Positions 32,702-45,708 of a stretch of 64,000 nucleotides of DNA are shown piece after piece. The notes under the pieces were generated by a model. It did not search any database. It was not told the origin of the DNA and saw nothing but the letters and a program-made list of their open reading frames with translations. This DNA comes from Streptomyces lacrimifluminis (GTDB lineage: Bacteria; Actinomycetota; Actinomycetes; Streptomycetales; Streptomycetaceae). How positions within the stretch are numbered: the first letter of the stretch is position 1; every line of letters starts with the position of its first letter. The position numbers were made by a program, and so were the translations under genes. The DNA is taken from NCBI RefSeq assembly GCF_014646095.1, contig NZ_BMMU01000003.1, positions 248,001-312,000 on the forward strand, read 5' to 3'.

Positions 32702-34443
32702 TTGAGGTCCCCCTCGTCGTCGGCCTCGGCGTGGGCCGGCTGCTGGTTGGTCGCGCTGGCTGCGGTCGGGTCTTCCCGGTGGCCGCCGAAGGCCGCCCGG
32801 TCGTCCGGGTGGCCTTCGGGGGTTCTGGAGCCGCCAGCCGGGAACCCGGTGAAGTCGACCGCGTCGTCCGGGTGACCCGAGAACGTCGTCGGGTCGTCGG
32901 GGTTCCTGGTGAAGGCCGTGGGGTCCGGGTCGCCCTTGAGGCCCTCCATGAAGGCCTCGACCCACAGGCCCGGCAGGGGTTCCTCTTCCTTGTCCTTCTT
33001 CTGCGACTCGGGCTCCCACAGCTTCCGGAGCTCCGGGTCGGCGTCCATCTCGGCCTCGGCGGCCCGGGAGCGGGCGTACCGCTCGCTGAGCGGGGTCTTG
33101 ACCCGGCTGCGGCGCTGGGGCAGACCGTTCTCGGTCCACTCGGTGACCTCCGGGACGTCGTCCTCCATGGAGACCGACGCCGGGATCCGCGGGCCCGTCG
33201 TGGGGCGGCGCTTCTTGGGCGGGCGCTTGGGGCCTTCCAGCGCGCCGAGTTCGATCTTGGGTGCGGCGGTGGCGCCGATGCCGTGGGCGAGGCCCGGGGC
33301 GGGATCGCTGGTGAGCATGTCGGACGGCACGACCAGGACGGCGCGGACACCGCCGTACGCGGACTGCCTGAGCGAGATCTGCATCTTGTACGACTCGCAG
33401 AGGCGCCCCACGACGGCGAGGCCGAGGCGCGGGGACTCACCGAGGTCGTTGAGGTCGAAGCCGGCCTGAGCGCGGGCGATCATGCCCTCGGCCCGCTTGC
33501 GGGACTCCTCGCTGAGGCTGACGCCGGCGTCCTCGATCTCGATGGCGATGCCGGTCTGCACCTCGGTCGCCGTGACGTGCACCTTGGTGTGGGGCGGTGA
33601 GTAGCGCGTGGCGTTGTCGAGGAGTTCGGCCGCCGCGTGGATGAGCGGCTCGACGGAGTTGCCGTCGACGTTGACCTTCGCGATGGAGGTCAGGTCGATG
33701 CGGCGGTACTCCAGGATCCGGGACATCGCACCGCGCAGCACGCTGTACAGCGCGACGGGCTGGGGCCACTGGCGTCCGGGGCGGCCACCGCCGAGCACGG
33801 AGATGGAGTCGGCGAGGCGGCCGATCAGCGCGGTGCCGTGGTCGATGCGCAGGAGGTCGTCGAAGACCTCGGGGTTGCGGCCGTGGTCCTCCTCCATCTC
33901 CCGGAGTTCGTTGGCCTGCTGGTGGACGATCGCCTGAACACGCCGGGCGATGCTGACGAACGCGCGCTGCGATCCGTCCCGCATGGCCTCCTCGCGGTCG
34001 ATGATCTCCAGGATGTGCTCCAGCAGCCTGCGCTGCGGCACCGGGAGTGCGCCGTACGGAGAGTCCGGCCCACGCAGTTCGCGAATCACCCCTGTGGGTG
34101 AACCGGTGACGCGCAGCAGATGGAGTCCGTGCGGCAGGACTTCCTTGCCGAACCGGTCGAAGTCCTCGTCGTGGGCGGCGATGCGCCGTTCCAGATACGC
34201 GGTGTGACGGGCGTGCTCGGCCCGCAGGCTACGGACGGTACGGCCGCGGCGGACCACTTCGGCGGCGACCGCGAGGACCAGGACCGTGGCGATGGCTCCG
34301 CACCAGCCGACGGCAACACGGGCCGGCCCCGTCACCAGGGCGACGGCGGCTCCGGTCGCCCCGGCCATTGCTATGGCAGGTAGCAACAACACGCGCGCGT
34401 AGGGAAGTTCACGGCCACCGGGAGGCGATTGAACACTCACCAT
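32698..34443 (-). CDS. conservon sensor histidine kinase-like protein (CvnA/RarA type)
   Basis: A 581-aa nitrate/nitrite-sensor-like kinase. Two N-terminal membrane spans (VLLLPAIAMAGATGAAVALVTG and AVGWCGAIATVLVLAVAAEVV) are followed by a coiled-coil/HAMP-like helix and a DHp-like region with FDDLLRIDHGTALIGR. The ATPase domain has the N-box HAAAELLDNATRYSPP and a G-box region EDAGVSLSEE ... DLGESPRLGLAVVGRLC. A long Asp/Pro/Gly-rich tail follows (FTRNPDDPTTFSGHPDDAVDF). ATG 34443 is preferred, with AGAGGG 5 nt upstream. It is the first gene of the conservon. Confidence 0.94.
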   Translation of the reverse strand: MVSVQSPPGGRELPYARVLLLPAIAMAGATGAAVALVTGPARVAVGWCGAIATVLVLAVAAEVVRRGRTVRSLRAEHARHTAYLERRIAAHDEDFDRFGKEVLPHGLHLLRVTGSPTGVIRELRGPDSPYGALPVPQRRLLEHILEIIDREEAMRDGSQRAFVSIARRVQAIVHQQANELREMEEDHGRNPEVFDDLLRIDHGTALIGRLADSISVLGGGRPGRQWPQPVALYSVLRGAMSRILEYRRIDLTSIAKVNVDGNSVEPLIHAAAELLDNATRYSPPHTKVHVTATEVQTGIAIEIEDAGVSLSEESRKRAEGMIARAQAGFDLNDLGESPRLGLAVVGRLCESYKMQISLRQSAYGGVRAVLVVPSDMLTSDPAPGLAHGIGATAAPKIELGALEGPKRPPKKRRPTTGPRIPASVSMEDDVPEVTEWTENGLPQRRSRVKTPLSERYARSRAAEAEMDADPELRKLWEPESQKKDKEEEPLPGLWVEAFMEGLKGDPDPTAFTRNPDDPTTFSGHPDDAVDFTGFPAGGSRTPEGHPDDRAAFGGHREDPTAASATNQQPAHAEADDEGDLK

Positions 34444-34780
34444 GTATGCCCTCTGAGACAAGTCGGCTGGGGTTGGGGGAGCTTGCTGTGGGGTACGTCT
34501 GGGAATTGTCTGGATCTTCGGTATTTTTGGGAACAAGCGCACGAATACATCCCAACTCGGTGCGCTGCGGGCGAGCTTAGTCCGACCGGATCAACGCCGT
34601 GTCATATTCGGCAAGCCCCTGAATTGCTCCTCGCAAGTGGAGTACCCTCGACCCATTTACACGCTGCGGATGCAATCGCACACAGCGAGTCACGACGTAC
34701 GGACGTACGAGAACCACTCACCGTGACGAGTGAATGCGGGTACCCGGAAGGGCCCGAGGCCCCGGAGTCCGCAGCGGCGC
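34444..34780. promoter_or_regulatory. upstream region of the conservon operon
   Basis: About 340 bases of lower GC that must hold the conservon promoter. Visible structure: tandem GACGTACG at 34694-34709 and an imperfect CACTC...GAGTG repeat at 34715-34732. No gene is supported. Boxes not assigned. Confidence 0.4.
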
Positions 34781-35416
34781 TCAGATACCGGCGATGCGCA
34801 GAGCCGCGTCCGCCGTGGCTTCCGCGAAGACGGAGGCCGGGCGCTCGGGGTCGGAGCGGTGCACGAGGATGACGCCCTCGATGAGCCCGAAGAGCAGATC
34901 CGTCCGCAGGTCCAGCTCGCTCTTGGCAAGCACACCCCCGGCGGCCGTCGCGGCGAGCAACTGCCGGTAGGCGTCCTTCAGTTCGGCACGCACCGCATGG
35001 AAGCCGGCGAAGCGTTCGGCGCGCACTTCGGGGAGGAGGTAGAGGCCGCCGAGATTGTGCGGGCCGCCGCACAGCAACTCGACGTCGGCGCGGCACAGCT
35101 CCCACAACCGGCTCTCCGGCGGGGCCGCGTCATCGGCGAGCAGCCCACGGGCGTACGCCAACGAGGGCGTGACGGTGGACTCCAGGAGCTCGGCGAGCAG
35201 CTCCTCCTTGCCGGAGACGTAGTGGTACATGGACGCCTGGCGCATCCCCGCCCGCTCGGCGATGGTCCGGGTGGTGGTGGCCGCGTAGCCCCGGGTGGTG
35301 AACAACTCCGCTGCCGCGGTGAGCAGTTCGGCACGCGGGGTGAGCCCGCTGTCCGGCCGCTGCGCGACCCGCGGCCTGCCGACCCGCCGTCCGCCCGGCC
35401 CGCCCGTCGTTCCCAT
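34781..35416 (-). CDS. TetR family regulator of the urea/guanidine carboxylase cluster
   Basis: A 211-aa repressor-type protein. The HTH is at about residues 28-75 (RAELLTAAAELFTTRGYAATTTRTIAERAGMRQASMYHYVSGKEELLAELLES), and the all-helical ligand domain follows. ATG 35416 has GAGG 9 nt upstream. It is divergent from the DUF1989 pair, and the perfect 32-bp palindrome at 35512-35543 lies between them. It probably represses the cluster, itself and the distant permease, and is released by guanidine, urea or a pathway intermediate (inference). Confidence 0.93.
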   Translation of the reverse strand: MGTTGGPGGRRVGRPRVAQRPDSGLTPRAELLTAAAELFTTRGYAATTTRTIAERAGMRQASMYHYVSGKEELLAELLESTVTPSLAYARGLLADDAAPPESRLWELCRADVELLCGGPHNLGGLYLLPEVRAERFAGFHAVRAELKDAYRQLLAATAAGGVLAKSELDLRTDLLFGLIEGVILVHRSDPERPASVFAEATADAALRIAGI

Positions 35417-35511
35417 GCGTTCGATCCTCGCATACCGGCCGGTCCGATGATCTCCGTGAGCAATCGGTAACCGGGTGGCAACGCACGGGCAATTCCAGCG
35501 TCTCGCCGCCC

Positions 35512-35543
35512 GCCTAATTTCTGTCGCGCGACAGAAATTAGGC
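35512..35543. promoter_or_regulatory. perfect 32-bp palindrome, probable TetR operator
   Basis: Each arm is GCCTAATTTCTGTCGC and its exact complement, with no mismatch and no spacer. It lies 96 bases from the TetR start and 91 bases from the DUF1989 start. A close variant precedes the APC permease at 22231-22258. Confidence 0.9.
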
Positions 35544-35633
35544 AGCGGGACAGGCACAAGCCCGACGAGACGCGAGACGCACCCCGAGAAGCAGCACGAG
35601 AAGCAGCACGAATTCGGAGCCGGAGGACCCCCG

Positions 35634-36458
35634 ATGGGGACATCGACCACGTACGGAGCCCGTGACCACGCCCGCGCCCAGGAGGGCGCCCGGGCCGAGG
35701 CCATGCCTGTCGTCCCGGCCGCCGACTGGCCGGCGCCGCCCTGTGCGGCGGGCCATCTGGTGTGGGCCGAGACGGTTGCGGGCGGCAACTACACGCACCG
35801 GGTGCTGGCCCGTGGCACCGAGCTGCGCCTGACCGACCTGCGCGGCGACGCCTGCGCCCATCTGCTGCTCTTCGCCGCCGACCGGCCCTGGGAGCGCCTG
35901 AACGTCGCCGACACGGTCAAGGTCCAGTGGAATGCCTACCTCGGCGAGGGCCAGTTGCTCCTGTCCGACCAGGGCCGCGTCCTCGCCTCGCTGGTCACCG
36001 ACACCTCCGGGCGCCACGACGCGCTGTGCGGCACCTCGACCCTCGTACGCAACACGAACCGGTACGGCGACGGCACCCCGCAGTCGCCCTCCCCGGCCGG
36101 CCGCGAGCTGTTCAAGCTGGCCGCTGCCAAGAACGGCCTCCAGCCGCGCGATCTGCCGCCCTCGCTCTCCTTCTTCCAGGGTGTCGAGGTACGCGAGGAC
36201 GGCGCCCTCGACTTCACCGGTTCGGCCGGGCCCGGCGGCAGTGTGACGCTGCGCGCCGAGCAGGACGTCACGGTGCTGATCGCGAACGTCCCGCACCCCG
36301 CCGACCCGCGCGACGACTACGTCAGCACCCCACTGGAGGTGCTGGCCTGGCGCGCCGGCGCGACCCGCCCAGGCGACCCGCTGTGGGAGGCCACGCCCGA
36401 GGGGCGCCGCGCGTTCCTGAACACCACCGAATTCCTTGCCGCGAGGGGGCTCGCATGA
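35634..36458 (+). CDS. urea carboxylase-associated protein 1 (DUF1989; carboxyguanidine deiminase subunit candidate)
   Basis: A 274-aa DUF1989 protein. GGNYTHRVLARGTELRLTDLRGDACAHLLLF, NVADTVKVQWNAYLGEGQLLLSDQGRVLASLV, the metal/Cys site HDALCGTSTLVRNTNRYGDG and a C-terminal DVTVLIANVPHP...YVSTPLEVLAWR. Paired DUF1989 subunits from such clusters have been shown to be carboxyguanidine deiminases (CgdAB), turning carboxyguanidine into allophanate. CGGAGGA lies before ATG 35634; the stop overlaps the next start. Confidence 0.9.
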   Translation: MGTSTTYGARDHARAQEGARAEAMPVVPAADWPAPPCAAGHLVWAETVAGGNYTHRVLARGTELRLTDLRGDACAHLLLFAADRPWERLNVADTVKVQWNAYLGEGQLLLSDQGRVLASLVTDTSGRHDALCGTSTLVRNTNRYGDGTPQSPSPAGRELFKLAAAKNGLQPRDLPPSLSFFQGVEVREDGALDFTGSAGPGGSVTLRAEQDVTVLIANVPHPADPRDDYVSTPLEVLAWRAGATRPGDPLWEATPEGRRAFLNTTEFLAARGLA

Positions 36459-37083
36459 CCACACCGATCGTCCGGAAGACCGTCGTTCCGGCCCGCGCCG
36501 CCTGGTCGTCCGTCGTCCGTGCAGGCGGCACACTGACCATCACCGACCTGCACGGCAACCAGGCCGTCGACTTCCTCGTGTACGACGCCCACGACACGTC
36601 CGTGCGCTACAGCGCGCCCGACACGATCCACGCGCAGGGCGGCGTCTTCCTCACCACGGGCAGTGTCCTGATGTCGAACGAGCACACACCCCTGATGACC
36701 GTGGCCGCCGACGACGTCGGCCGGCACGACACGGTCGGCGGCGCCTGCTCCAAGGAGTCGAACACCCTGCGGTACGGCCACCACACCTGGTCGCAGCACG
36801 CGTGCGTGGACAACTTCCTCGCCGAGGGCGCCCGACACGGCCTGGGCAAAAGGGACTTGGTCTCCAACATCAACTGGTACATGAACGTGCCGGTGGAGAA
36901 GGACGGCACGCTGGGCATCGTCGACGGACTCTCGGCGCCGGGACTCTCGCTCACGCTGCGCGCGGAGTGCGATGTCCTGGTCCTCGTCTCCAACTGCCCC
37001 CAGATCAACAACCCCTGCAACGGCTTCGACCCGACCGCGGTGGAGATGACCATCACCGAGGCGGGCACCGAGGCGGGCACGCC

Positions 37084-37087
<4 letters not shown>
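36455..37087 (+). CDS. urea carboxylase-associated protein 2 (DUF1989; carboxyguanidine deiminase subunit candidate)
   Basis: A 210-aa DUF1989 protein paralogous to the upstream gene. VVRAGGTLTITDLHGNQAVDFLVYDAHD, YSAPDTIHAQGGVFLTTGSVLMSNEHTPLMTV, HDTVGGACSKESNTLRYG and DVLVLVSNCPQINNPCNGFDPTAVEM, with conserved Cys and His residues. Presumed to form a heteromer with the preceding protein. ATGA overlaps on both sides show strict translational coupling in the operon. Confidence 0.9.
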
Positions 37088-40599
<3,512 letters not shown>

Positions 40600-40625
40600 C
40601 ATACGGCCCAGTAGATTCTCGCCCC

Positions 40626-40813
40626 CGCCGCCCCTACCCGTCCCTCCCCCAGAGGGGGACCCCCATCGGGGGCTCCGCCCCCGAACCCCCGCTCCTCAAA
40701 CGCCGGAGGGGCTGGATATCAGCCCGTCCGGCGTTTGAGGACGAGGCCGTCCAGGCCGACAGCGGGGGTCTGGGGGCCGCAGGCCCCCAGGGATGGGGCG
40801 GGTAGGGGCGGCG
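40626..40813. repeat. dispersed Streptomyces repeat, copy 2, with terminal inverted repeats
   Basis: A 188-bp element bounded by the perfect 15-bp inverted repeats CGCCGCCCCTACCCG (40626-40640) and CGGGTAGGGGCGGCG (40799-40813). Inside are the TCAAACGCCGGA/TCCGGCGTTTGA stem near 40695-40738 and the CTGGGGGCC/GGCCCCCAG hairpin near 40770-40790. From 40677 on it matches copy 1 at 12450. It separates the carboxylase from the allophanate hydrolase gene and may act as a terminator or an mRNA stabiliser. Confidence 0.85.
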
Positions 40814-40880
40814 CGGGGGCGAAACAAACACCCGACCACCGGCCCACAGCCGACCGAACCACCGCAACCGAGGAGCACAG

Positions 40881-42554
40881 ATGTCGACCCTGACCCGAGT
40901 CCGTATGGCCTACGCCCGCATCGACGCCGTAGCCCGCCCCGAGGTCTGGATCGACCTGCGCCCCCAGGCCGAGGTCGAGACCGAGGCCCGGGCCATCGAC
41001 GAACGCCTCGCCGCAGGCGCCCCCCTCCCCCTCGCCGGCAAACTCTTCGCCGCCAAGGGCAACATCGACGTCCAGGGCCTCCCCACCACCGCCGGCTGCC
41101 CCGCCTACGCCTACCACCCCGAGGCCGACGCCCCGGTCGTCGCCCGCCTCAGACACGCCGGCGCCCTCCTCCTCGGCACCACCAACCTCGACCAGTTCGC
41201 CACGGGCCTGGTCGGCACCCGCTCCCCCTACGGCCCCGTCCGCAACGCCCACGACCCCACCCGCATCAGCGGCGGGTCAAGCTCCGGCTCCGCCACGGCC
41301 GTGACGCTGGGCCTCGTCGACTTCGCCCTGGGCACCGACACCGCCGGCTCCGGCCGCGTCCCCGCCGCTTTCAACGGCATCGTCGGTCTCAAGCCCACCC
41401 GAGGCCTGGTCCCCACCACCGGCGTCGTCCCGGCCTGCGCCTCCCTCGACTGTGTGACCGTCTTCGCCCGTACGCTCCCCGAGGCCGAGCAGGCACTCGC
41501 GCACATGGCGTCCCCGCCCGCCCGCGACCTGCCGCCCCTCCCCCAACGCGCCCCCGGCCCCTGGCGCGTGGCGGTGCCGCCGCTCGCCCAACTCGGCGAA
41601 CTCGACCCCGGCTGGGCACAGGCGTACGAGGCCACGGTGGCGCGCCTCCGCACCGCGGGCGTCCTTGTCCGCACGCTCGACCTCACCCCGTTCACCGAGG
41701 CCGCCGCCATGCTGTACCAGGGCGCGTTCGTCGCGGAGCGCTACACAGCTGTCGGCGCCTTCGTCGACAGGTTGCTCGCCGAAGGAGGCGAAGCGGGCGC
41801 CACCCTCGACCCCACCGTCGCCGGCATCATCACCCGTGCCCGCGACATCCCCGCCCACCAGCTCTACGCCGACCAGGAGCGGCTGGCCACCCTGCGCAGC
41901 AGCGCGCTCGCCGAACTGGCCGACGCCGACGCCCTGTTGCTGCCCACAGCCCCCGGTCACCCCACCCTCGCCGAGGTCGCCGCCGACCCGCTGGGCGCCA
42001 ACGCCCGCCTGGGCCGCTTCACCAACTCCACCAACCTCTTCGACCAGGCCGCGATCGCCGTACCCGCGGGCGAGGTCGACGGTCTCCCCTTCGGGGTGAT
42101 GCTCATCGGCCCGGCGTTCACCGACGAACGGCTCGCCGCGATCGCCCGTCTGCTCCAGCCCGAGGCCCGTCTCGCGGTGGTCGGCGCGCATCTCGCGGGC
42201 CAACCGCTGAACCCCCAACTCCTCGCCCTGGGCGCCCGGTTGGAACGGACGACCACGACGGCACCCGTCTACCGTCTGCACGCCCTCCCCATGACCCCGC
42301 CGAAGCCGGGCCTCGTCCACGTCGGCGAGGGGGAAACCGGCGGGGCGGCCATCGAGGCCGAGGTGTGGCGCCTCCCCGCCGAAGGCCTCGGCCGCTTCCT
42401 GGCCGCCCTCCCCCGCCCGATGGCCCTGGGCCGCGTCGAACTCGCCGACGGCACCCACGTATCCGGCTTCCTCTGCGAACCGGCCGCCCTCGAAGGCGCC
42501 GAGGACATCACGACGTACGGCGGCTGGCGCGCATACCTGAACGACCGTCCCTGA
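40881..42554 (+). CDS. atzF: allophanate hydrolase
   Basis: A 557-aa amidase-signature enzyme that splits allophanate to ammonia and CO2, the last step of the pathway. The Ser-cisSer-Lys triad is K59 (LFAAKGNIDVQGLPTTAG), S133 (RISGGSSSGSA) and S157 (GTDTAGSGRVPAAF). A C-terminal domain from about residue 440 (VYRLHALPMTPPKPGLVHVGEGE ... YGGWRAYL) is the hallmark of AtzF over other amidases. GAGGAG is 5 nt before ATG 40881. A 281-bp gap with the dispersed repeat separates it from the carboxylase, so it may have its own transcript. Confidence 0.94.
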   Translation: MSTLTRVRMAYARIDAVARPEVWIDLRPQAEVETEARAIDERLAAGAPLPLAGKLFAAKGNIDVQGLPTTAGCPAYAYHPEADAPVVARLRHAGALLLGTTNLDQFATGLVGTRSPYGPVRNAHDPTRISGGSSSGSATAVTLGLVDFALGTDTAGSGRVPAAFNGIVGLKPTRGLVPTTGVVPACASLDCVTVFARTLPEAEQALAHMASPPARDLPPLPQRAPGPWRVAVPPLAQLGELDPGWAQAYEATVARLRTAGVLVRTLDLTPFTEAAAMLYQGAFVAERYTAVGAFVDRLLAEGGEAGATLDPTVAGIITRARDIPAHQLYADQERLATLRSSALAELADADALLLPTAPGHPTLAEVAADPLGANARLGRFTNSTNLFDQAAIAVPAGEVDGLPFGVMLIGPAFTDERLAAIARLLQPEARLAVVGAHLAGQPLNPQLLALGARLERTTTTAPVYRLHALPMTPPKPGLVHVGEGETGGAAIEAEVWRLPAEGLGRFLAALPRPMALGRVELADGTHVSGFLCEPAALEGAEDITTYGGWRAYLNDRP

Positions 42555-42686
42555 CCGGCAGCACGCGCACCACGATGGGGCGCGGCGCAGAGCCGGCCCG
42601 CGATTCCACCAGGTAGGTGCGAGCGGGTAACAGGGAAACCGCACGCACCCACCGAGCCGAACCACAACCCGCCGAGCCGCCGGGGG

Positions 42687-45503
42687 CTACCCCACCGACG
42701 AGTAGGCGACGACTCCCCGCAGGAGCCCCTCCACGGCCTTGCGCGCGTTCTTCGCGACCGTCGACCCCTCTGTACCGGAGACCGGCGCCGCGGCCGAGAT
42801 CTGCCCGAGGACGTCGATGACCTGCTTGCACCACCTCACGAAGTCGCCGGCCGGCATCTCCGCCTCGCGCAGCACCTCGTCGAGGCCCTTGCCCGAGGCC
42901 CACTCGTAGGCCGCCCAGGCGAAGCCGAGATCCGGCTCGCGCTGGCCGACTCCCTCGCTCTGGGTGATCCGGAACTCCTCCTCCAGAGCGTCGAGCCGGC
43001 CCCAGATCCGGACCATCTCGCCGAGCGCTGCCTTGGCCTTGCCGGAGGGCACCTTCGGTGCCATGGCGTCGTCGGCGGCCCGGGACTCGTACACCAACGC
43101 CGAGACGCAAGCGGCGAGTTCGGCGGGCGCCAGCCCCTCCCACACGCCCGCGCGCAGGCATTCACTCGTCAGCAGGTCGAGTTCGCCGTAGAGCCGGGCG
43201 AGCCGCTTGCCGTGCTCGGTCACCTCGTCGGCGCGCAGATAGTCCAGCTCGGTGAGCAGGGCGACGATGCGGTCGAACGTGCGGGCGATGGTGTTCGTAC
43301 GGCCCTCGATACGGCGCTCCAGCTGCGAGGTGTCGCGCAGCAGCCGGTAATAGCGCTCGGCCCAACGGGCGTGGTCCTCGCGGTCGTTGCAACCGTGGCA
43401 GGCGTGGGCGCGGATCGCGGTGCGCAGCCGGGCGATCTCACGGTCGTCGGCCGCCTGGGCCCGCTGCTTACGGGCCCGCTCGGGCGCGATGTGCCCGGCC
43501 TTGGTGCGCAGCGCGGAAGCGAGGTCTCGACGGGACTGCGGCGAACGCGGGTTGAAGGACTTGGGAACCCGCATCCGCTCCAACGCCTCGACGGGCACGG
43601 GGAAGTCCATCGACGCCAGCCGCTTCACCTGCCGTTCGGCCGTCAGCACCAGCGGGCGCGGCCCGTCGTGCTGCTCGAAGCCGCGGTGGCCGTTGGACCG
43701 GCCGGCGGGCAGCCCCGGGTCGAGGACGAGCGCGAGGCCCGCGTACTTGCCCGTGGGGACGTGGATGATGTCGCCGGGCTTGAGCTTCTCCAGCGCGACG
43801 GCGGCCTCGGCGCGCCGTTGGGCGGCGCCCTGCCGAGCCAGGTCGGTCTCCCGGTCCTTGAGTTCGCGGCGCAGTCGCGCGTACTCCTCGAAGTCGCCCA
43901 GGTGGCAGGTCATGGACTCCTTGTAGCCGTCCAGACCCTCCTCGTTGCGCTGCACCTGCCGGGAGATCCCGACGACCGACTTGTCGGCCTGGAACTGCGC
44001 GAACGAGGTCTCCAGCAGCTCGCGCGAGCGGTGCCGCCCGAACTGCTCCACGAGGTTGACCGCCATGTTGTACGACGGCTTGAAGCTGGAGCGCAGCGGG
44101 TACGTGCGCGTGCCCGCCAGTCCCGCCAGGTGGTCGGGGCTCATCCCGCGCTGCCACAGCACGACGGCGTGACCCTCGACGTCGATGCCGCGGCGGCCGG
44201 CGCGGCCGGTCAGCTGCGTGTACTCGCCGGGGGTGATGTCGGCGTGCTGTTCGCCGTTCCACTTGACGAGCTTCTCCAGCACGACCGAGCGGGCGGGCAT
44301 GTTGATGCCGAGCGCGAGGGTCTCGGTGGCGAAGACGGCCTTCACGAGGCCTCGTACGAAGAGTTCCTCGACGACCTCCTTGAAGGTGGGCAGCATGCCC
44401 GCGTGATGGGCGGCGATGCCTCGCTCCAAACCCTCCAGCCACTCGTAGTACCCGAGGACGTGGAGGTCCTCGTCGGGGATGGAGGCGGTGCGCTCCTCGA
44501 CCAGGGCACGCACCCGCTCCCGCGCCTCGTCGTCGTTCAGCCGAAGTCCCGCGTACAGGCACTGCTGTACGGCCGCCTCGCAGGCGGCGCGGCTGAAGAT
44601 GAACGTGATGGCGGGCAACAGGCCCTCGTTGTCGAGCCGTTCGATGACCTCGGGGCGTCCCGGCGTCCACACGCGTGAGCGGGATCTGCGCTCCCGCTCA
44701 CGGTCGGCCTCGCGCATGGCACGCCCGCGCCTGCGGTCCTGGAAGGAGGGCCGCTGGGCCTCCATCCGCGCGAGCCGGGTGAGGTCGGGGTTGACTGCCT
44801 TCCGGCTGCCCTCGCCCTCCTCGAAGAGGTCGTACATCCGGCGTCCGGCGAGCACGTGCTGGAACAGGGGTACGGGCCGGTGCTCGGAGACGATCACCTG
44901 GGTGTCGCCGCGCACGGTGTCCAGCCAGTCGCCGAACTCCTCGGCGTTGGACACGGTCGCCGACAGCGAGACTAGGGTGACCGACTCGGGGAGGTGGATG
45001 ATCACTTCCTCCCACACGGCGCCGCGGAAGCGGTCGGAGAGGTAGTGCACCTCGTCCATCACCACATAGCCGAGGCCCAGGAGGGTCTGCGAGCCCGCGT
45101 ACAGCATGTTCCGCAGCACCTCGGTGGTCATCACGACCACCGGGGCATCGGAGTTGACGCTGTTGTCGCCGGTGAGCAGGCCGACCTTGTCCACGCCGTA
45201 GCGACGGCACAGGTCGGAGTACTTCTGGTTCGACAGGGCCTTGATGGGTGTCGTGTAGAAGCACTTCTTGCCCTGCTGGAGGGCGAGATGGACGGCGAAC
45301 TCGCCGACGATCGTCTTGCCCGAACCGGTGGGGGCGGCCACCAGCACGCCCTTCCCGGCCTCGAGCGCCTGGCAGGCCTCGATCTGGAAGGGGTCGAGGC
45401 CGAAGTCGTACATCTCGCGGAAGGACGCGAGTGCGGTGGCCTGCTCGACAGCGCGCTTGCGTGCTGCCGCATACCGCTCGGCCGGTGAGAGGTCCTCTGT
45501 CAT
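42687..45503 (-). CDS. helY: Ski2/Mtr4-like DEAD/DEAH-box RNA helicase (HelY)
   Basis: A 938-aa superfamily 2 helicase. Motif I APTGSGKTIVGEFAV, Ia TTPIKALSNQKY, II VMDEVHYLSD, III SLSATVSNAEEFGDWL, and motifs V-VI in ALGINMPARSVVLEKL and YTQLTGRAGRRGID are intact. The long C-terminal part includes a DSHCT-type domain (ECLRAGVWEGLAPAELAACVSALVYESR ... FRITQSEGVGQREPDLGFAWAAYEWASGKGLDEVL). Position next to tatC-tatA-pafC-pafB matches mycobacterial helY. Likely in RNA turnover. ATG 45503 begins the conserved MTEDLSPAERYAAARKRAVE; the frame is open further upstream. Confidence 0.94.
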   Translation of the reverse strand: MTEDLSPAERYAAARKRAVEQATALASFREMYDFGLDPFQIEACQALEAGKGVLVAAPTGSGKTIVGEFAVHLALQQGKKCFYTTPIKALSNQKYSDLCRRYGVDKVGLLTGDNSVNSDAPVVVMTTEVLRNMLYAGSQTLLGLGYVVMDEVHYLSDRFRGAVWEEVIIHLPESVTLVSLSATVSNAEEFGDWLDTVRGDTQVIVSEHRPVPLFQHVLAGRRMYDLFEEGEGSRKAVNPDLTRLARMEAQRPSFQDRRRGRAMREADRERERRSRSRVWTPGRPEVIERLDNEGLLPAITFIFSRAACEAAVQQCLYAGLRLNDDEARERVRALVEERTASIPDEDLHVLGYYEWLEGLERGIAAHHAGMLPTFKEVVEELFVRGLVKAVFATETLALGINMPARSVVLEKLVKWNGEQHADITPGEYTQLTGRAGRRGIDVEGHAVVLWQRGMSPDHLAGLAGTRTYPLRSSFKPSYNMAVNLVEQFGRHRSRELLETSFAQFQADKSVVGISRQVQRNEEGLDGYKESMTCHLGDFEEYARLRRELKDRETDLARQGAAQRRAEAAVALEKLKPGDIIHVPTGKYAGLALVLDPGLPAGRSNGHRGFEQHDGPRPLVLTAERQVKRLASMDFPVPVEALERMRVPKSFNPRSPQSRRDLASALRTKAGHIAPERARKQRAQAADDREIARLRTAIRAHACHGCNDREDHARWAERYYRLLRDTSQLERRIEGRTNTIARTFDRIVALLTELDYLRADEVTEHGKRLARLYGELDLLTSECLRAGVWEGLAPAELAACVSALVYESRAADDAMAPKVPSGKAKAALGEMVRIWGRLDALEEEFRITQSEGVGQREPDLGFAWAAYEWASGKGLDEVLREAEMPAGDFVRWCKQVIDVLGQISAAAPVSGTEGSTVAKNARKAVEGLLRGVVAYSSVG

Positions 45504-45642
45504 CGTGCTTTCGAGACTACCGGCCCCCACTGACAACAGGACGATCATTATCCGGATCGATGCCTGGGAAACCCGGGATCCGCGCAGCTCAGCCCAACAG
45601 CGCCCCGGTAGCGGGCGGGTGGGCGCGGCGTCCCGGCAACAG

Positions 45643-45683
45643 GGAAGCGGCCGGGGCGCCGGGCGGGCGCCCCGGCCGCTTCC
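45643..45683 (-). terminator. terminator of the tatC transcript
   Basis: A perfect 18-bp stem (45643-45660 with 45666-45683) around the loop GGGCG, 26 bases past the tatC stop. No U tract. Confidence 0.85.
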
Positions 45684-45708
45684 GCGTCGGGGGTGGTGAG
45701 GGAGAGCC

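Noticed and set aside
35544..35633. Guanidine (ykkC-type) riboswitch before the DUF1989 gene
   Set aside because: Only 90 bases are available and I could not find the conserved paired elements; the palindrome and TetR gene explain regulation better.
40600..40880. Small ORFs within the dispersed repeat
   Set aside because: Open frames arise from the GC-rich repeat in several frames and both strands, with no start signals; the stretch is a structured repeat.
43212..44678. 488-aa plus-strand frame in helY
   Set aside because: Antisense to conserved helicase motifs; no recognisable domain.
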